Of a stretch of 64,000 nt of DNA, positions 44,111 to 57,234 are shown one piece after another. The notes beneath the pieces were generated by a model that was not told the DNA's origin, did not search any database, and was given only the letters and a program-made list of their open reading frames with translations. The position numbers were made by a program, and so were the translations under genes. Position 1 is the first letter of the stretch; each line of letters starts with the position of its first letter. The stretch comes from Avena insularis (lineage: Eukaryota > Streptophyta > Magnoliopsida > Poales > Poaceae), in the NCBI GenBank assembly GCA_023614405.1, contig CM042694.1:135165711-135229710 (forward strand), written 5' to 3'.

Positions 44111-47100
44111 CTGATCTATGCGTAGGTGCTTAGCACGGGTAGTACACATATGTTGATATGTGGGCGATGATGATCATGTTATTGCATCTTCTATGTATTT
44201 TGGATATTGGTGGCATAGTGGGATGAAGCGGCCCGGACCAACCTTACATGTCATCACACATGAGACCGGTTCCACGACTGACATGCAACTAGTTTTGCAT
44301 AAGTGGCTGGCGGGTGTCTGTCTCTCCTACTATAGTCAATATCTGATTTACAACGAGTTGCTAATAACTTGGTTATCCTCGTTGTGGTTCATGTTCGTAG
44401 GTAAGAACGGTTCTTTCTCCGAAAGCCCTAAGCCACGTAAAACTTGCAATTGATAAATTAGAGGCGTCTAGTTTAGATCGTTGCTGTGCTAGTGTATTGA
44501 TATTGTATTGTTGTAAGTAGATGTATGATAGATACTCTTACAATACACTCAATTTGTAAGTTCCATAGACCTTGGCCTTACACACAAAGGAATGATAGAG
44601 ATCATACCACGATGCAAGTGATAGAGATCAAATGCATGGACCATATCATCTCACTTTACACATTAGATGTTAGCATCTTATACTGCTAGTTTGGTGCTTT
44701 CTATAGCATTGTAAGATGATCCCTCTTTTAGATATCAAGATAAAAATGTGTTCTTCCTTAAGTATGCACCGTTCTATGGATCGTGTTTCGAGACATCACG
44801 TGATGATCGGGTGTTCTCAACTCTACGCTTTCATGCAACGGGTGTAAGACAGTTTTACACACGCGAATACTAAGGTTCTTACTTGGCGAGCCTAGCATGT
44901 ACAGACATGGCCTCGGAACACGGACCGAAAGGTTAAGCATGAGTCATATAGTTGATGTGATGACCATATTGATGCTCGCCTTTGAAGCTACACCGACTCA
45001 CGTGATGATCGGACTTGGTGTAGTGGATTTGGTTCATGTAATAACCAAAAAGGCACGAGGGATGTCGTTTTTGAGTGGGAGTTTATTTCTAATTTGGATT
45101 AGTCGAACCAAATTTGTCATAAATTAAATCAAAGTGAATTTGCATAATTTGTTGTAGTCATTGGCATCTGTTCACTACCTTATGCTTAGTTTTATTTGAG
45201 ATAATAGAACTATAGAATTCTGGATATTTACTTTACGAACTGGTATCGTATTGTTTTGAATGTCAATTTCAAGTTTATAAGTCCTATTGCAAACTTTCAG
45301 CAAACTCTATTTACTCCATGAAGTTTAATAAGTAGTATTAAATAGAGAGTAAGAATTCCAATGTTAGTATCTAAAGTATCATGTTTGCCTCCATGATTAT
45401 TGATATTCAAAAAGTTGTTTTAATATCAAGATTATATTGGAGCTGAAAATTGTTTCAGAAACCATCATGTGTGAAAGATATTGTGATATCTGAAACAATG
45501 TTTTTTGGTTGCATTATTATAGAGTATAATTTAGCAAAATACATGTTCTCATATTGTATGAGAATTTGTGAAGGATGGAGTTGCTAGGCATCCGAATCTT
45601 CCAAAAAGGTTTTGGGAACTGATATTATACTCGTGATTCTTCCTTATAAGCTATAGTAGCTTGATCATGAAAGTTGTCATGATAAGGATGAATAGAAGAT
45701 GTAAGTAAAATGTTTACTACACTAATAGATTACTAAAAATGGATTTTTGAAAGAACACCAAACATTTGATGATGGTGATCCACTTCAAAGTGCAAGTCCA
45801 AAGGTATTAGTAGTTGACTATATACGCTTTGTACCATGTGTCATGTTGATGACACCACTATTGATGTTGATAGATTCTTTTAAAAGGAAAAAGGAATTGC
45901 TGAAAGAGAATCTATAAAATATTTGGCAGAAAATAAAAGGTTGGAGATGTCCAACTTGGGTATATAGAAGATATACATGTTATGGCTATATTCCTTGCTT
46001 GTTAAACAATGTGGTTCTTAGGTATTGGATAACGAATTGGTTGGTATGAAGTGTCATACAGGACAACGCAATTCATGAACTACAATGGCCTAAGTAACCA
46101 GCAAAAGAATGAGTGATGATGTTCATCGAAAACAAATAAAGTGTTATTATGTTTTTCGTTGTCATCAAACCAAGCCTTCAAGATTTGTTTAAATAATTGT
46201 TATTTTGTTCCGGTATTACGAGAACAATGGTTGTTCAAATAAATTACCGTATTCCATAAAGGATGGTTGAACTTTTACAAGTCTAGTGGGAGAAATCACA
46301 TCCATAAACATTATTGCTAAAATGTCACAAGACAAATGATTAAAAGATCACTTATGCAGTGACATCGCTGTTTTAAATTATATTGGAAATAAAACATGAA
46401 GAAACTCCATGTTGATGGATTTTTGGAGTCTTTTTGAGTTTGATCAATTGACGCATGTGAGACTTTCCTCGAGATAATTGAAACTCTGTCCATAGGCCAG
46501 AGAGGAACGGATGACTAGCTTATTGGAAATTGTGCATGCTGATGTGCATAGTCCATTATGTGTAGCCATATGCGATGGATCTTTTTGCTTCATATGCTTT
46601 CTTCAAAAATTTGAGTGAATATATCTGTATATTTACTTAATAAGGAAGAAGTATGAAACATTTGGAAATTGTTCAAAGACTTTCAAGTTGAAGTGGAAAA
46701 TCATTGTAACAAGAAAATAAAGAGTTTATGATTTGATCATAAAGGAAGATATTTGAGTTACATGTTTAGCAAAAACACCTAAGACTTGAGGAATTGTTCC
46801 ATGATTTGTGTTTCCCGATAAACCATAGGAGTATGGCATATTCGAGAGATAAAATCAAACCATGTTTGACATGGTAAGATCAAGGGTGTCATTTATAAAT
46901 CTGCCATTATGTTTTAAGGATTGAAGCTTTAGAGACTACCGCTTTTACACTGAAAAGAGCACCATCGTGATCCATTGAAATGACACCATATGAGTTATGG
47001 TTTGGGATAAAACCCGAATTGTCTTCTCTTAAATTTTGGTATGCTATGCATAAGTAAAATGTTTACAACCAAAGTCGGATAAGCACGTCTTTGTAGGTTA

Positions 47101-48981
47101 TCCCAAAGAATTTGTTGGGAATTTCTCCATAACACCAAGGACAAAAGAGTTTGTCTCTTGGAACGTCAAGTTTCTTGAGAAGGAACTTTTCGTGAAAAGT
47201 TAAGTGGGAGGACAATAGAACTTTGATAAGGTTGTTGAACCTTAGCTATATGTGCTAAGTAGTGCAGCGCCGGAAAGTGTCCCGGTGGCGGCCACAATGC
47301 TCATGGCTCTCGTAATTACAAAAGGTGTGATCTCGGAGATTAAAGTTCCTATAGAACCGTGTGGGTCGGTAAGAATCAAATAGTAAGATTTGATAAGCAA
47401 GTCGTTATTGTTTTGACAATGATGAACCGACTACATGCAAAGAAGCGATGATGGGCCCTGACTCCATAAAATGACTAGAAGTCATAGAATCCGTGATAGT
47501 ATCCATACACGAGAAATCAAGTTTCTGAACTTGGAAGACCCTCCAGAAAGGCGTGAAGCCTATCGGTCGTGTTTGGATCTACAAAGAAATGGACATGGAT
47601 GTTTGACATCTATGAAATAGTCGACATGTCGGAAAGAAGTTTACGGCAATGTTCAAGGAGTTGACTATGACAAGATATGATCTTTCATAGCGATATATAG
47701 TCTTGATGGATTAATGTAGCAACCACTACATATAATTTGGTATATGGTAGTTGAATAAACAAAACAAGGTTCTTCTAATAGAACGGTAACCTAGGACATG
47801 TACATGACATGGTCCGAAGGGTTTTGTTAATTCAAAGGGTGCTAAAAGGGCATGTAAACTTCAATAGTTGAAGTAAGCATAGCGGAGTTGGAATCTTCAC
47901 CATGATGAAACTGTTAAAAGAGTTTAAATTCATCGGAGATGATGAAGATGCTTGCATTTGCAAGAAATTAAGTGGGAGCGCTGAGACATATTTCTAATAC
48001 ATTATGTAGAGGACATATTTTGATTGGAAATGATGTATCTTGAATTGACACAAGTTAAGGATTTCATTAAAATAAGATTTCGATGAAAGACTTGGGCAAA
48101 CCCAGAATATTAGGCATCAATATCTATATGGATAGATTAAGGCGCTAATATGGTTGTGCCAGACATACATATATAAGATATTGAAAGGGTTCAATATGGA
48201 AACAACAAGAAAGGTTCTTGCTGCATGGAAAGGATTGTATCAAAATTCAAGTGTTTCAACACTTGGTGAGTAAAATCACATGAAGATTTTGATCAATTAT
48301 ACCATGATATGTATATATCCAGAATGTCCTATGGTCTAAATGTTATGAGCATATACCAGAATGATTCATAAGATGATCATTGGACAATAGTAAAGATATT
48401 CTTATGAGCTTTGGAAGAACTAAGAATATATCATGTATAAGTGACAAATAGTTAAAGGTAGTTCATTGTAAAGTGTTACATTGATACTAGTTTTGTCACA
48501 AGATACAAATTAAATTTATCTCAGTTTAGACTATGGGTGGCACATTATAATGGAAAGGATGTTCCATGATGGATTTGGATGAGTTCCAAAGTTGAGATAT
48601 TGTGACGGATACTACAACAAAAGGCTAAGTATATAACTGCTATAGTAGCAGCAAAGGAGGGCATTTGTGTTAAGTAGTTTGTTATCAAACTAGGTGTGGT
48701 TCAAAGTGGGCTAATACTATGAAGATATATTGTGTGACAATATTATCAACATATTTTGAGCCGAACGAACTAAAGGTCTCACCAGAGGACCAAATTTATA
48801 CAATGCCATCTCATTTGAGAATGAGTGATGCGTAGAGACGCAAAGACATGCAAATACACACAGATCTGAAACTGTCACATCCGGAGATTATTTTAACCAC
48901 TAGCAATAGCGTATATGCAACACCAGAAAGCCATAGGTGTTCAATACGCAAAGTTTTGCAAACTAGATTATTGACTCTAGT
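44111..48981 (+). pseudogene. decayed copia polyprotein of element E
   Basis: No open frame of useful length survives, but copia landmarks appear in order. An integrase trace reads LEIVHADVHSPL at about 46522-46560 (normally LELVHTDVCGPM). An RT entry reads KGVKPIGRVWIYKEM at about 47549-47592, then a trace of FKELTMTRYDLS. A YGLKQASRSWN equivalent lies near 47860-47893. The LYVDDILLIGND box is recognisable but decayed at about 48001-48046, followed by KDLGKPRILGINIYMDR (about 48089-48138). The region 44111-46400 should hold gag and protease but I could not identify them. Numerous short deletions shift the frame. Confidence 0.7.
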
Positions 48982-48994
48982 GCAAGTGGGAGAC
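48982..48994 (+). other. polypurine tract of element E
   Basis: GCAAGTGGGAGAC directly precedes the 3' LTR start TGAAGGG. The AAGTGGGAGA core is usual for Angela-like elements and also occurs, inverted, in element F. Confidence 0.85.
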
Positions 48995-50664
48995 TGAAGG
49001 GAATATGCCCGAGAGGCAATAACAAAGTGGTTATTATCTTATTCCATGTTTATGATAAATGTTTATTTTACATGCTAGAATTGTATTGATTCGGAAACAT
49101 CAATACATGTGTGTTTAATAAACAAAAAGGATTCCTAGTCATGCCTCTCTTATAGACTAGCTTGTTGATTAACAAGATGATCAAGGTTTCCTGATCATGG
49201 ACATTGGATGTTGTTAATAACAAGGTCACACCATTGGTGGAATGATGTGATGAACATTCATCCGAAGTATAGCATTACGATCAAAGTCATTATGTTTATA
49301 TTGCTATAACATCATACGAAGTAATCTTTATCCTTAGACCATGAGATCATGTTAATTGCTAACACCGGAAGAGTATCTTGATAACATCAAACGTCACACC
49401 GTAACAGGGTGACTATAAAGATGGGTTCAGTGCTACGAAGGTGTTATGTTGAGGCTCATGGATCAAGAGTGGAATTTGTCAATCCCGATGACGGATAGAT
49501 ATACTTTGGGCCCTCTCGGTGATATCACATTGAAATAGCTTGCAAGCAAGTGATGTGATCACTAGAATGTTATATCACGGGAACGAGAAAAGAGTGCATG
49601 TCGGTAACGAGATCAAACTAGGTATGGAGATACCGATGATCGAATCTCGGACATGTAATATATCGCGGGACAAAGGGATTTAGTTACTAGCGTTAAAGGT
49701 TCTCACGATCATAGAAGTCATCGTTGAATGTGTAGGAGTCAGTATGGATCTCCAGGTCCTACTACTGATTATTGATCGGAGAGGGGTCTCGATCATGTCT
49801 GCATTATTCGCGAACCGTAGGGTGACACACTTAAGGGATACCGACACCATTTGGAGCAAATATGTTTTCAGATAAAGATTTAAGAAAGCGCTGGAATTAT
49901 TTCAATAGACACCGAAACTGTTTCGGGTGAAATTGCTGAAATTGGTTCTGCATGTAATATTGAAATGTTGCAGGGGGTTTTATGTGAATGTTTGTTAATT
50001 AAAGTAATTAACAAAATTCTGAATAAAAATAATAAAAGAGTTTTATTAAATGAGAGAGCATTAAATTTGGAGAAATTTAATGCATTTAAAGTGGAGACTT
50101 TAAAAGAGAATGTGAAGGGGCAAATTTATGTGGAGGGAGTTACCACCACATGAATGGAGGAGGTGAAGAGTCACCTCCTCCATGCTGCCATGAAGGAGGG
50201 CACCCTCCTCCTATAAAAGGCCACCCCTCCTCACTTCTCACACTCCTCCTTGTGAAGGATCTCTCTCCCCTCTAGTATTATTCCCCATGGTCTCGGATTA
50301 GCGAGATACATGTTCCCGGTGGCTTTATCTGGAAAGGAGTTGCTGCTTCCGCTGCTTTGCTGGAGCGAGGGACGGAGGTTGTCGGGGTACCGGACGTGTG
50401 TGCGATCACGGATGCACCGCTGCTTTGCGGTGCTGGACTTGGACGTGCTGGAGCCGGACCTGCTGGACTTCATCACGATCTTGAGATCGGCAAGTGTACG
50501 ACTACATCAACCACGAGTTCCTACTCGTTAACAAAGCTTGTTGTCTACGAGGGTAAGTTCTCGTTGGATGTATGTCCACCCGTTGCTTTGTACCTAGTAG
50601 ATAGATCTTGGCGTGTAGTTCTCACCGTAGGAAATTTTTTGTTTTCTATGCTGCGGACCCCACA
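48995..50664 (+). repeat. 3' LTR of element E
   Basis: The 1670-bp LTR runs from TGAAGGGAATATGCCC to GCGGACCCCACA. It keeps the segments missing from the 5' LTR near 49510-49545 and 50440-50470. The longer copy of TGCTGGACTT-GGACGTGC-TGGAGCC-GGACCTGCTGGACTT shows that the 5' LTR lost DNA between two TGCTGGACTT repeats. Confidence 0.9.
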
Positions 50665-52848
50665 GGCAGATAGTTCTAGTTATCATAGCCGTCCTGCTGA
50701 CCTTCATCTTGGTAGTCTCCTTCATAGTCTGGCCATGAGAATAGCCAGGGACAAAAGCCATGAGTACTCTTTAAGTACTCGCAAACTACCACTAACAAGT
50801 AATATAGTTCTAGTGTAAATGCTAACTCTAAGTTTAACTATAAAGTTAAGTTTGAAACCTAAGCTGAGTTTAGAAACAAAGAAAGATAAAATAAAGTTCT
50901 AGAATCACTTAAGTTGGGAAGCTAGTGTCATAGTCACAACCCTGTTGTGGTCAAGTCAAGATTCATCATTCATTTCGTAAGTTATTTTGAAAACATCTGA
51001 CAACAAAACAATATGGCCACTCCAACTGTCCATAACCGCGGACGCGGATATTCGAATAGTTTGACACTCTATAGAGGTGGTACACTTTCACCACAAGATT
51101 CGATACATCTGTCAGGGATAACCCTGAATCATCATACTTACTATGCAGATAATCAAACATAACCTTTCCTTTACACACTATAGTATAAGCACCTCTCCTA
51201 TGAGCATGGCCTCCCAACCATGACCATCTGTCATCTTGGGCACTGCATAGGTGGACAACATTGAGAGGTAGCCTCAGCTTAGACCTCTCCCGCGAGGGAA
51301 CTAATACTAATGCATATAAATTTCCGGCTAAGCCTTACCCGATTCAGGTATTGTGGTTGTACGGTAAAATTGGAATGGTATCGCATCCGAATCCAACCAT
51401 TAGTTTTGTAAAAGGGTTAAGGCTCATGCCTCAATATTTTCATCATCATAAACCATTTGTGTTTCTCAACACATGTCAAAACATCTCGATAGAATGACTC
51501 ATCATTCCAAGGTTTTCATAATTCATTTTCACCAAGTGTTCCCATCTAAAGTGACTCAAGTTTTGATCTAGCTCTAAGCTACTAAGTTAAGAGTGTTCAC
51601 TAAGGTGGGATGCTAAGATCAATCTCATGCCATAGAATGACATCTAAAGTGATCTAGCTAGGTCAAGTTTTATACTTTTTATGCTACCTTCAAAACAAGT
51701 AAAGGACTTTGGTAAAGTAAAGAAAGTAAAAGTTTGAAAATAAACTTGGAATAGGTACTAGTCAAAGTGGTGTAACCAAAGCATGCCTAATGCATCTTGC
51801 TTAAGTTATCTAGCTTAATTCTAGCTTGCTAACAATAGCTTGCAAGTGTTAGCTTGCATTGTTAATGATGGCTTGCTAAGTTAATACTTGCAAGTGTTAG
51901 CTTGCCTTGGTTGGTGCAGTGGTTGAAGTTTTCTTCCTCTTCCTCTTGATAGCACTCCTCCTCCTCAAAAGCTTGGTCGGTACTATCTTCTATAAATACA
52001 TACGGAGTACACAATCACCAAAAAATACTTAACTAGTCTACTTAGCATACTAAGGCACACATTTTGATGATATATTATCATCACAAGCATCACAAGGTTT
52101 TATTAACTAGCTTCATTCTTTTTATTTAAGAAAAGTAATTTCTACTCATTGAAAATAACTAAGATTTAATATTCTCCAATTAAAATATGGGATCATATGG
52201 ACACATGTCATCACCACATATTCTAACATATGGGAATATGATTTAAGGGTTGGATCACAATTAAATAAGTTTAGGTTTAATATTTAATGATTTAAAGTGA
52301 CTAGAAATGCCTATATAGCATTAATTTGGTACTAGTCCAAAGTCACTGCATGTAAATCTTAATATTATTACATATTCAGATAGGTATGGTTAAATGTGAT
52401 TTTTGAGAGTTGGAATCAACTCAAAAGCTATTATGGTTGATTTTATAAAAATGTTTGAATGTGCAAAAGCTTCTGTCTTGTTATTTTTACTAGGAGAGAT
52501 CTCTAACTCTAAATGAATTAAATGCAACGGGCTTGGATATATCTTTTCAGTATCTTTCTAACAAAATTTGAATCACACAATTTGGTTCAGTAAATCTTCC
52601 TGAATTGATTTTTGAACTAAGGAACAGAAGTGGGTTAAAACTCAAATAGAAAAATCCATATTTGAACTAACTGGGTCGCGCGGGAAAACTAATGGGCCGG
52701 CCCAGTGGCGCTCCGCGGTGCAGAGAACAACTGACAGGGGGGTCCACATGTCAGTGGCTCTTTAAACGCGAAGCGGTATGGGGCGACGTGGACCATTAGA
52801 TTAAAAGGAAGATCTACGGCTGTGGCTTGTCGTCGACGATGGACAGGT
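50665..52848 (+). mobile_element. Element D, second piece (LTR-like, unidentified)
   Basis: This piece begins with the right GGCAG duplication of element E and ends with CAGGT (52844-52848), the target of element F. It has no recognisable coding sequence on either strand; ORFs at 50966-51217 and 51261-51497 have no family features. It includes two 19-bp copies of CTTGCAAGTGTTAGCTTGC and a late GC-rich part (52670-52848) with GGGGTCCACATGTCAGTGGC. The length of LTR-like, non-coding DNA (over 2.8 kb with the other pieces) would fit a large-LTR gypsy or LARD-type element. Confidence 0.45.
51839..51905 (+). repeat. direct repeat of CTTGCAAGTGTTAGCTTGC (48-bp spacing)
   Basis: Identical 19-base strings begin at 51839 and 51887, with further TAGCTTGC partial copies around them. 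It is a small local duplication within element D. Confidence 0.8.
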
Positions 52849-54147
52849 TGTAGGGGAACGGGTAGGCTACACTAGCATAAAATCAAAATTTTCTACCGCG
52901 TCAACCAAGAATACTGTGGTTATAGATCACGAGATTACCACTAGACGCGCAGTTGCGGAACTCGATGAAGCACGTCGGGACAGTGTAGATGTTCTACGTC
53001 TCCTCCTTGTCCTCGTCCCTCGAGCAGCTCCCCTTTGCGCGGCTCGTCCAAGTGCTACAGCTACAACACCTCCGAGGTATCCACACGTCTGGAGTGGAAG
53101 CCGTCACACGCCGGACTACTAGGTCTGCACATGCAATACATGCGGAAGAGGAGTGGCGGTTGGGTGGAATGCTCAACCCTATTCAGCTCGCCTCACTCTC
53201 TCTTATATAGGCATCCCTGGTGGGCTTCTACATTAGCAACCCATTAGCAGCCTAAGCCTAGTCTAATTCGGATCCAATCCTCATTAGGCTTCTAGCCCCT
53301 AAAGTGTGTGACCCTATAGGTTCATACACGTATAGTCATGACACGAGTACACTTACTCCGTCAATAGTTGGTAGTGGCCTCTAGCAAGACGTGCCAACTC
53401 CTGAACGCATATAAAGCTCATTCGGACAAACCCTCACAAGGTTGAGTACATGTCTTTCCCTTTGCCTCATGATATTTGGTCTAGCTCCAAGCTGACCTCT
53501 CTTTCTCAATACTGTGATTCGGAATCCTTTACTAGGTTAACTCTTAACCATATGTAGCACGGCCATGCATTTCTAGATCCGATCACTCGAGGGGCCCAGA
53601 GATACCTCTCTCAAGTAGAGAGGGGCAAATCCCATCTTGATTGACTGATGCCTTGCAACATGTATCAGGACAAACCCTAAAGCTACCTTTATAACTACCC
53701 AATTACGGAGTAGTGTTTGATATCCCCAAAGTAGGTCGATCCACATCTCAAGTACATGCGACAATCTCAGGTCTAAGGAGAAAACATACACGATGTGTAG
53801 AGAGAGCTGCAAGTATTATTGCCAGTCTCATGTTGGGTCAGTCCAACCCCTTGTTCATAACATGTGTCCACATCATTGGTTTGACATCTCTATGTCTATG
53901 ACTTGCGAAACATAGTCATCAACCAATCGATGTGCTAGTCTATTATTCACATGTGTCCTCACATGAACTCCGACTAGGGACAATTATTAGATAACCATAC
54001 AAGTAAAGAGTTTCACAAACAATTCACATAATTGACACTCAATACAAGTTGCCTGGTATATGGGTATTCAAGGAACATTATAATAACTCATGGATACACA
54101 TGAAATACAATCATCTCTATGATTGCCTCTAGGGCATATTTCCTTCA
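52849..54147 (-). repeat. 3' LTR of element F
   Basis: On the plus strand it runs from TGTAGGGGAACGGG to GGGCATATTTCCTTCA. It is next to the polypurine tract, which makes it the 3' LTR of a minus-strand element. The ORFs at 52916-53247 and 53573-53812 are repeated in the other LTR and are not genes. Confidence 0.9.
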
Positions 54148-54160
54148 GTCTCCCACTTGC
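54148..54160 (-). other. polypurine tract of element F
   Basis: On the plus strand GTCTCCCACTTGC follows the LTR, so the minus strand reads GCAAGTGGGAGAC, identical to the tract of element E. Confidence 0.85.
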
Positions 54161-54353
54161 ACTAGAGTCAATCTAGATAGTATCTAATACCTATTGCTCT
54201 TGTGTGCGCTTCATGCGCAGGCTGCGGGAGTGGCTTAGTCAAGGGATCAGCAACATTTGAGTCCGTATGTATTTTGCATAACATGACACTACCATCATCA
54301 ATGAACTCACGAATCAGATGGTAACGCATGCGAATATGTTTGTTCTTCTAGTG

Positions 54354-55178
54354 CTATCTAGGTTCCTTGGCTTGTGCAATAGCACCATTGTTGTCACAAT
54401 AAATGTCCAAGGGATTGGACGAGCCTTGAGCCACACCAAGAGCGATCAGGAAATTCCTAATCCAAACAGCTTCCTTTGTAGCCTCCGAGGCAGCAATATA
54501 TTCAGCTTCTGTTGAAGAGGAGGCCACTATATCTTGCTTGGAACTTTTCCAGCTCACAGCACCACCATTCATGACAAACACATAACCTGGTTGCGATTTC
54601 AAGTCATGTGAGTCGTTAAGGTAACTCGCATCTGTGTAACCCTTTACACTGAGTTCAACCTCACCTCCATAAACTAGGAACATATCCTTAGTCCTTTTCA
54701 AGTACTTAAGGATATTCTTTACCGCTGTCCAGTGACTCTCACCTGGATCAGCCTGGTATCTGCTCGTAACACTTAGAGCATAGGAAACATCTGGGCGAGT
54801 ACATGTTATCGCATAAATGATGGATCCAATAGCCAAAGCATATGGAACCCTACTCATGCACTCTCGCTCATCAGTGGTCGAATGACACTGAGTCTTGCTA
54901 AGTTTAATGCCGTGAGACATGGGCAAGAACCCTTTCTTAGCCTCTTCCATGCTGAACCGTTTCAACACTTTGTCAATGTACGTACTCTGGCTTAATCCAA
55001 TTAGCCTCCTTGATCTATCTCTATAGATCTTTATGCCCAGAATATATGCCGCTTCTCCCAAGTCCTTCATAGAAAAACTATTTTTCAATGAGGTCTTAAC
55101 AGACTCGAGCATAGGAATGTCATTTCCAATCAGTAATATGTCATCCACATACAAGATTAGAAACACAAGTGAAGCCAA
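54354..55178 (-). pseudogene. RT C-terminal half and RNase H of element F
   Basis: A 274-residue frame begins at the RT catalytic box LYVDDILLIGND (residues 9-20), with both Asp residues intact. It continues with SMKDLGEAAYILGIKIYRDR, LSQSTYIDKVLKRF, PYALAIGSIIYA and RPDVSYALSV. It then carries copia RNase H: GYTDASYLND, GGAVSWKSSKQD, SSTEAEYIAASEA and IYCDNNGAIAQAKEPR, ending at a TAG. The preceding part of the RT lies in another frame (55179-55770). The enzyme would copy the element RNA and degrade the template. Between 54161 and 54353 the frame should reach the polyprotein end, but stops are present. Confidence 0.92.
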
Positions 55179-55770
55179 ACTCCTTTACAACTTCATCAAA
55201 TCGAATGTTCCAACTCCGAGATGCTTGCTTCAGCCCATAAATAGACTTTTGAAGTTTTCATACCTTTCTAGCATTGTTTGGATCGAAAAAACCTTCGGGC
55301 TGCATCATATACACGTCCTCAATAAGGATTCCATTTAAGAAATCCGTCTTGACGTCCATCTACCATATCTCATAATCGAAATATGCAGCAATGGCTAGAA
55401 TGATTCGTATAGATTTAAGCATCGCTACGAGCGAGAAAGTCTCGTCGTAGTCAACTCCTTGAACTTGTCGAAAACCTTTTGCAACAAGTCGAGCTTTATG
55501 GATGTGAACATTTCCATCCATATCAATCTTCTTCTTATAGATCCACTTGCACTCGATGGCTTTAAAACCATCAGGCAGGTCAACCAAGTTCCAAACTTGA
55601 TTGTCTCCCATGGACTCTATCTCGGATCTCATGGTAATCAGCCATTTCTCAGAGTCTGGGTCTACCATCGCTTCTGCATAGGTCGTAGTCTCATCATTGT
55701 CTAACAATAATAACTCTCGCTCTTCGTGGAGCCTCGCCGACCTTCGTGGATGTGGTGCTTCTATTGCCAC
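55179..55770 (-). pseudogene. RT N-terminal half of element F
   Basis: The frame at 55360-55770 carries TYAEAMVDPDSEKWLITMRSE, VWNLVDLPDGFKAIECKWIYK, KARLVAKGFRQVQGVDYDETFS and LAIAAYFDYEIW, the usual start of copia RT. A stop follows where YFDYEIWQMDVKTAFLNG is expected; [10 protein letters not shown] continues after it in the same reading. A further stop or frameshift lies at about 55270 (before KLQKSIYGLKQASRSWN), and a frameshift near 55180 separates this part from the YVDD half. Confidence 0.88.
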
Positions 55771-55839
55771 GGGTTCCTCAACTTGTTCTGCTACAATAGC
55801 ATCACTCGTAGAAGCATCCCCGACTAGCTCATCTTGAAC

Positions 55840-57234
55840 TTATTCACGTCGCACCGACCTTCCACTCGTTCCCTTTGTGAGAAACTCTTTCTCTAGGAAA
55901 ACACCGCTACGAGCGACAAACACTTTGCCCTCTTCTCGGTTGTAGAAGTAATACCCTAAGGTTTCCCTTGGGTATCCCACAAAAATGCACTTATCCGATT
56001 TGGGTGTTAGCTTGTCCGACTGAAGTCGCTTGACAAATGCATCACAACCCCAGATCTTTAGAAAAGACAAACTGGGATTCTTTCCAGTCCACATCTCATA
56101 TGGTGTCTTAACTACGGATTTAGATGGTACCCTGTTTAGTGTGAAAGCTGCTGTTTGTAGCGCGTAACCCCAAAATAATAATGGTAAATCCGACTGGCTC
56201 ATCATCGATCGAACCATGTCCAACAAAGTTCGATTACGCCGTTCAGAGACCCCGTTTCTTTGAGGCGTTCCGGGCAGCGTGAGCTGTGGAACAATTCCGC
56301 AACTATTAAGATGATTGCTAAACTCGTGACTCAAATATTCACCTCCACGATAAGATCGCAAGGCCTTTATTTTCTTACCACGTTGATTCTCTACCTCATT
56401 CTGAAACTCTCTAAACTTTTCAAAAGTTTCAGACTTATGCTTCATCAAGTAGACATAGCCATATCTATTGAAATCATCAGTGAAAGTAATGAAGTAGTAA
56501 TATCCTCCTCTGGCTGTCGTGCTCATTGGTCCACATACATCAGTATGTATGAGTTCCAACAAGTCTGTCGCTCTCTCGGGAAACCCCGTAAAAGGCGTCT
56601 TGGTCATCTTTCCAAGTAAACAAGCTTGACATGTCTCGTATGATTCAAAATCAAACGAAGTTAGAAGACCATCACCATGGAGCTTCTTCATGCGCTTTTC
56701 ACTTATATGCCCTAGACGACAATGCCATAAATAGGTAGGACTCAAATCATTTGGCCGAAGCCTTTTAGCACTAACATTGTAAACACATGCATTATCAATA
56801 CTTAAAATAAATAACCCATTCACAATGGGAGCATCAGCCACAAATATAGCATTCTTAGAGATTACACAACCATTGTTTCTACTCGCGAATGAATAACCAT
56901 CCCTCTTCAAACATGAAGGTGATAAAATGTTTCGACCCATACTAGGAATGTAATAACAATTATTTAACTCCATAATAAATCCTAACAGAAGGTGAAGTTG
57001 CATGACACCGACGAACAATGCAGCAACCCTTGCTTTATTTTCGATGCAAAAATCCACTTCGCCTTTCTGCACTTCTCTAGTTCTTATTAGCCCCTGCATC
57101 GAATTGCAAATATGAGAAACCGATCCGGTATCAAATACCCAAGAGTTAACATAAGAATCTGCGAGAAAAATGTCCACAACATTTACAACAAGCGTACCTG
57201 AGTGGGAAGTACTCTTACCTCCACCCTTCTTCAA
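55840..57234 (-). pseudogene. protease-integrase frame of element F, one catalytic Asp replaced
   Basis: A 464-residue frame starts after the zinc knuckle. The protease shows WVFDTGSVSHICN (about residues 33-45), with the active-site D-T/S-G kept. The GAG_pre-integrase segment has LWHCRLGHISEKRMKKL and CQACLLGKMTKTPF. The integrase core has the first Asp (LIHTDVCGP), but the second, normally LRSDRGGEY, reads LRSYRGGEY with Tyr in place of Asp. The Glu is kept in PQRNGVSERRNRTL. It ends with WTGKNPSLSFLKIWGCDAFV and CIFVGYPRETLGYYFYN, typical of copia. Losing the Asp should abolish strand transfer. Confidence 0.92.

Larger units (their letters stand above)
42488..50664 (+). mobile_element. Element E: decayed Angela/BARE-like Ty1/copia retrotransposon
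   Basis: It has two LTRs (42488-44097 and 48995-50664), a primer site for initiator tRNA-Met, a polypurine tract and copia polyprotein remnants in the plus direction. It is flanked by GGCAG (42483-42487 and 50665-50669). The LTR start (TGGAGGGAATATGCCC / TGAAGGGAATATGCCC, then AGAGGCAATAA) is typical of the Angela/WIS/BARE group of cereals. All coding frames are destroyed. Confidence 0.9.

Noticed and set aside
43610..44125. 171-residue ORF as a host protein
   Set aside because: It runs through the 5' LTR of element E and into the primer site, and most of it recurs in the 3' LTR.
51839..51905. Direct repeats as a possible CRISPR or iteron array
   Set aside because: Only two full copies exist, in plant LTR-like DNA, with no regular spacers and no associated genes.
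53573..53812. 79-residue minus-strand ORF as a gene
   Set aside because: It lies in the 3' LTR of element F and recurs in the 5' LTR at 60125-60400.
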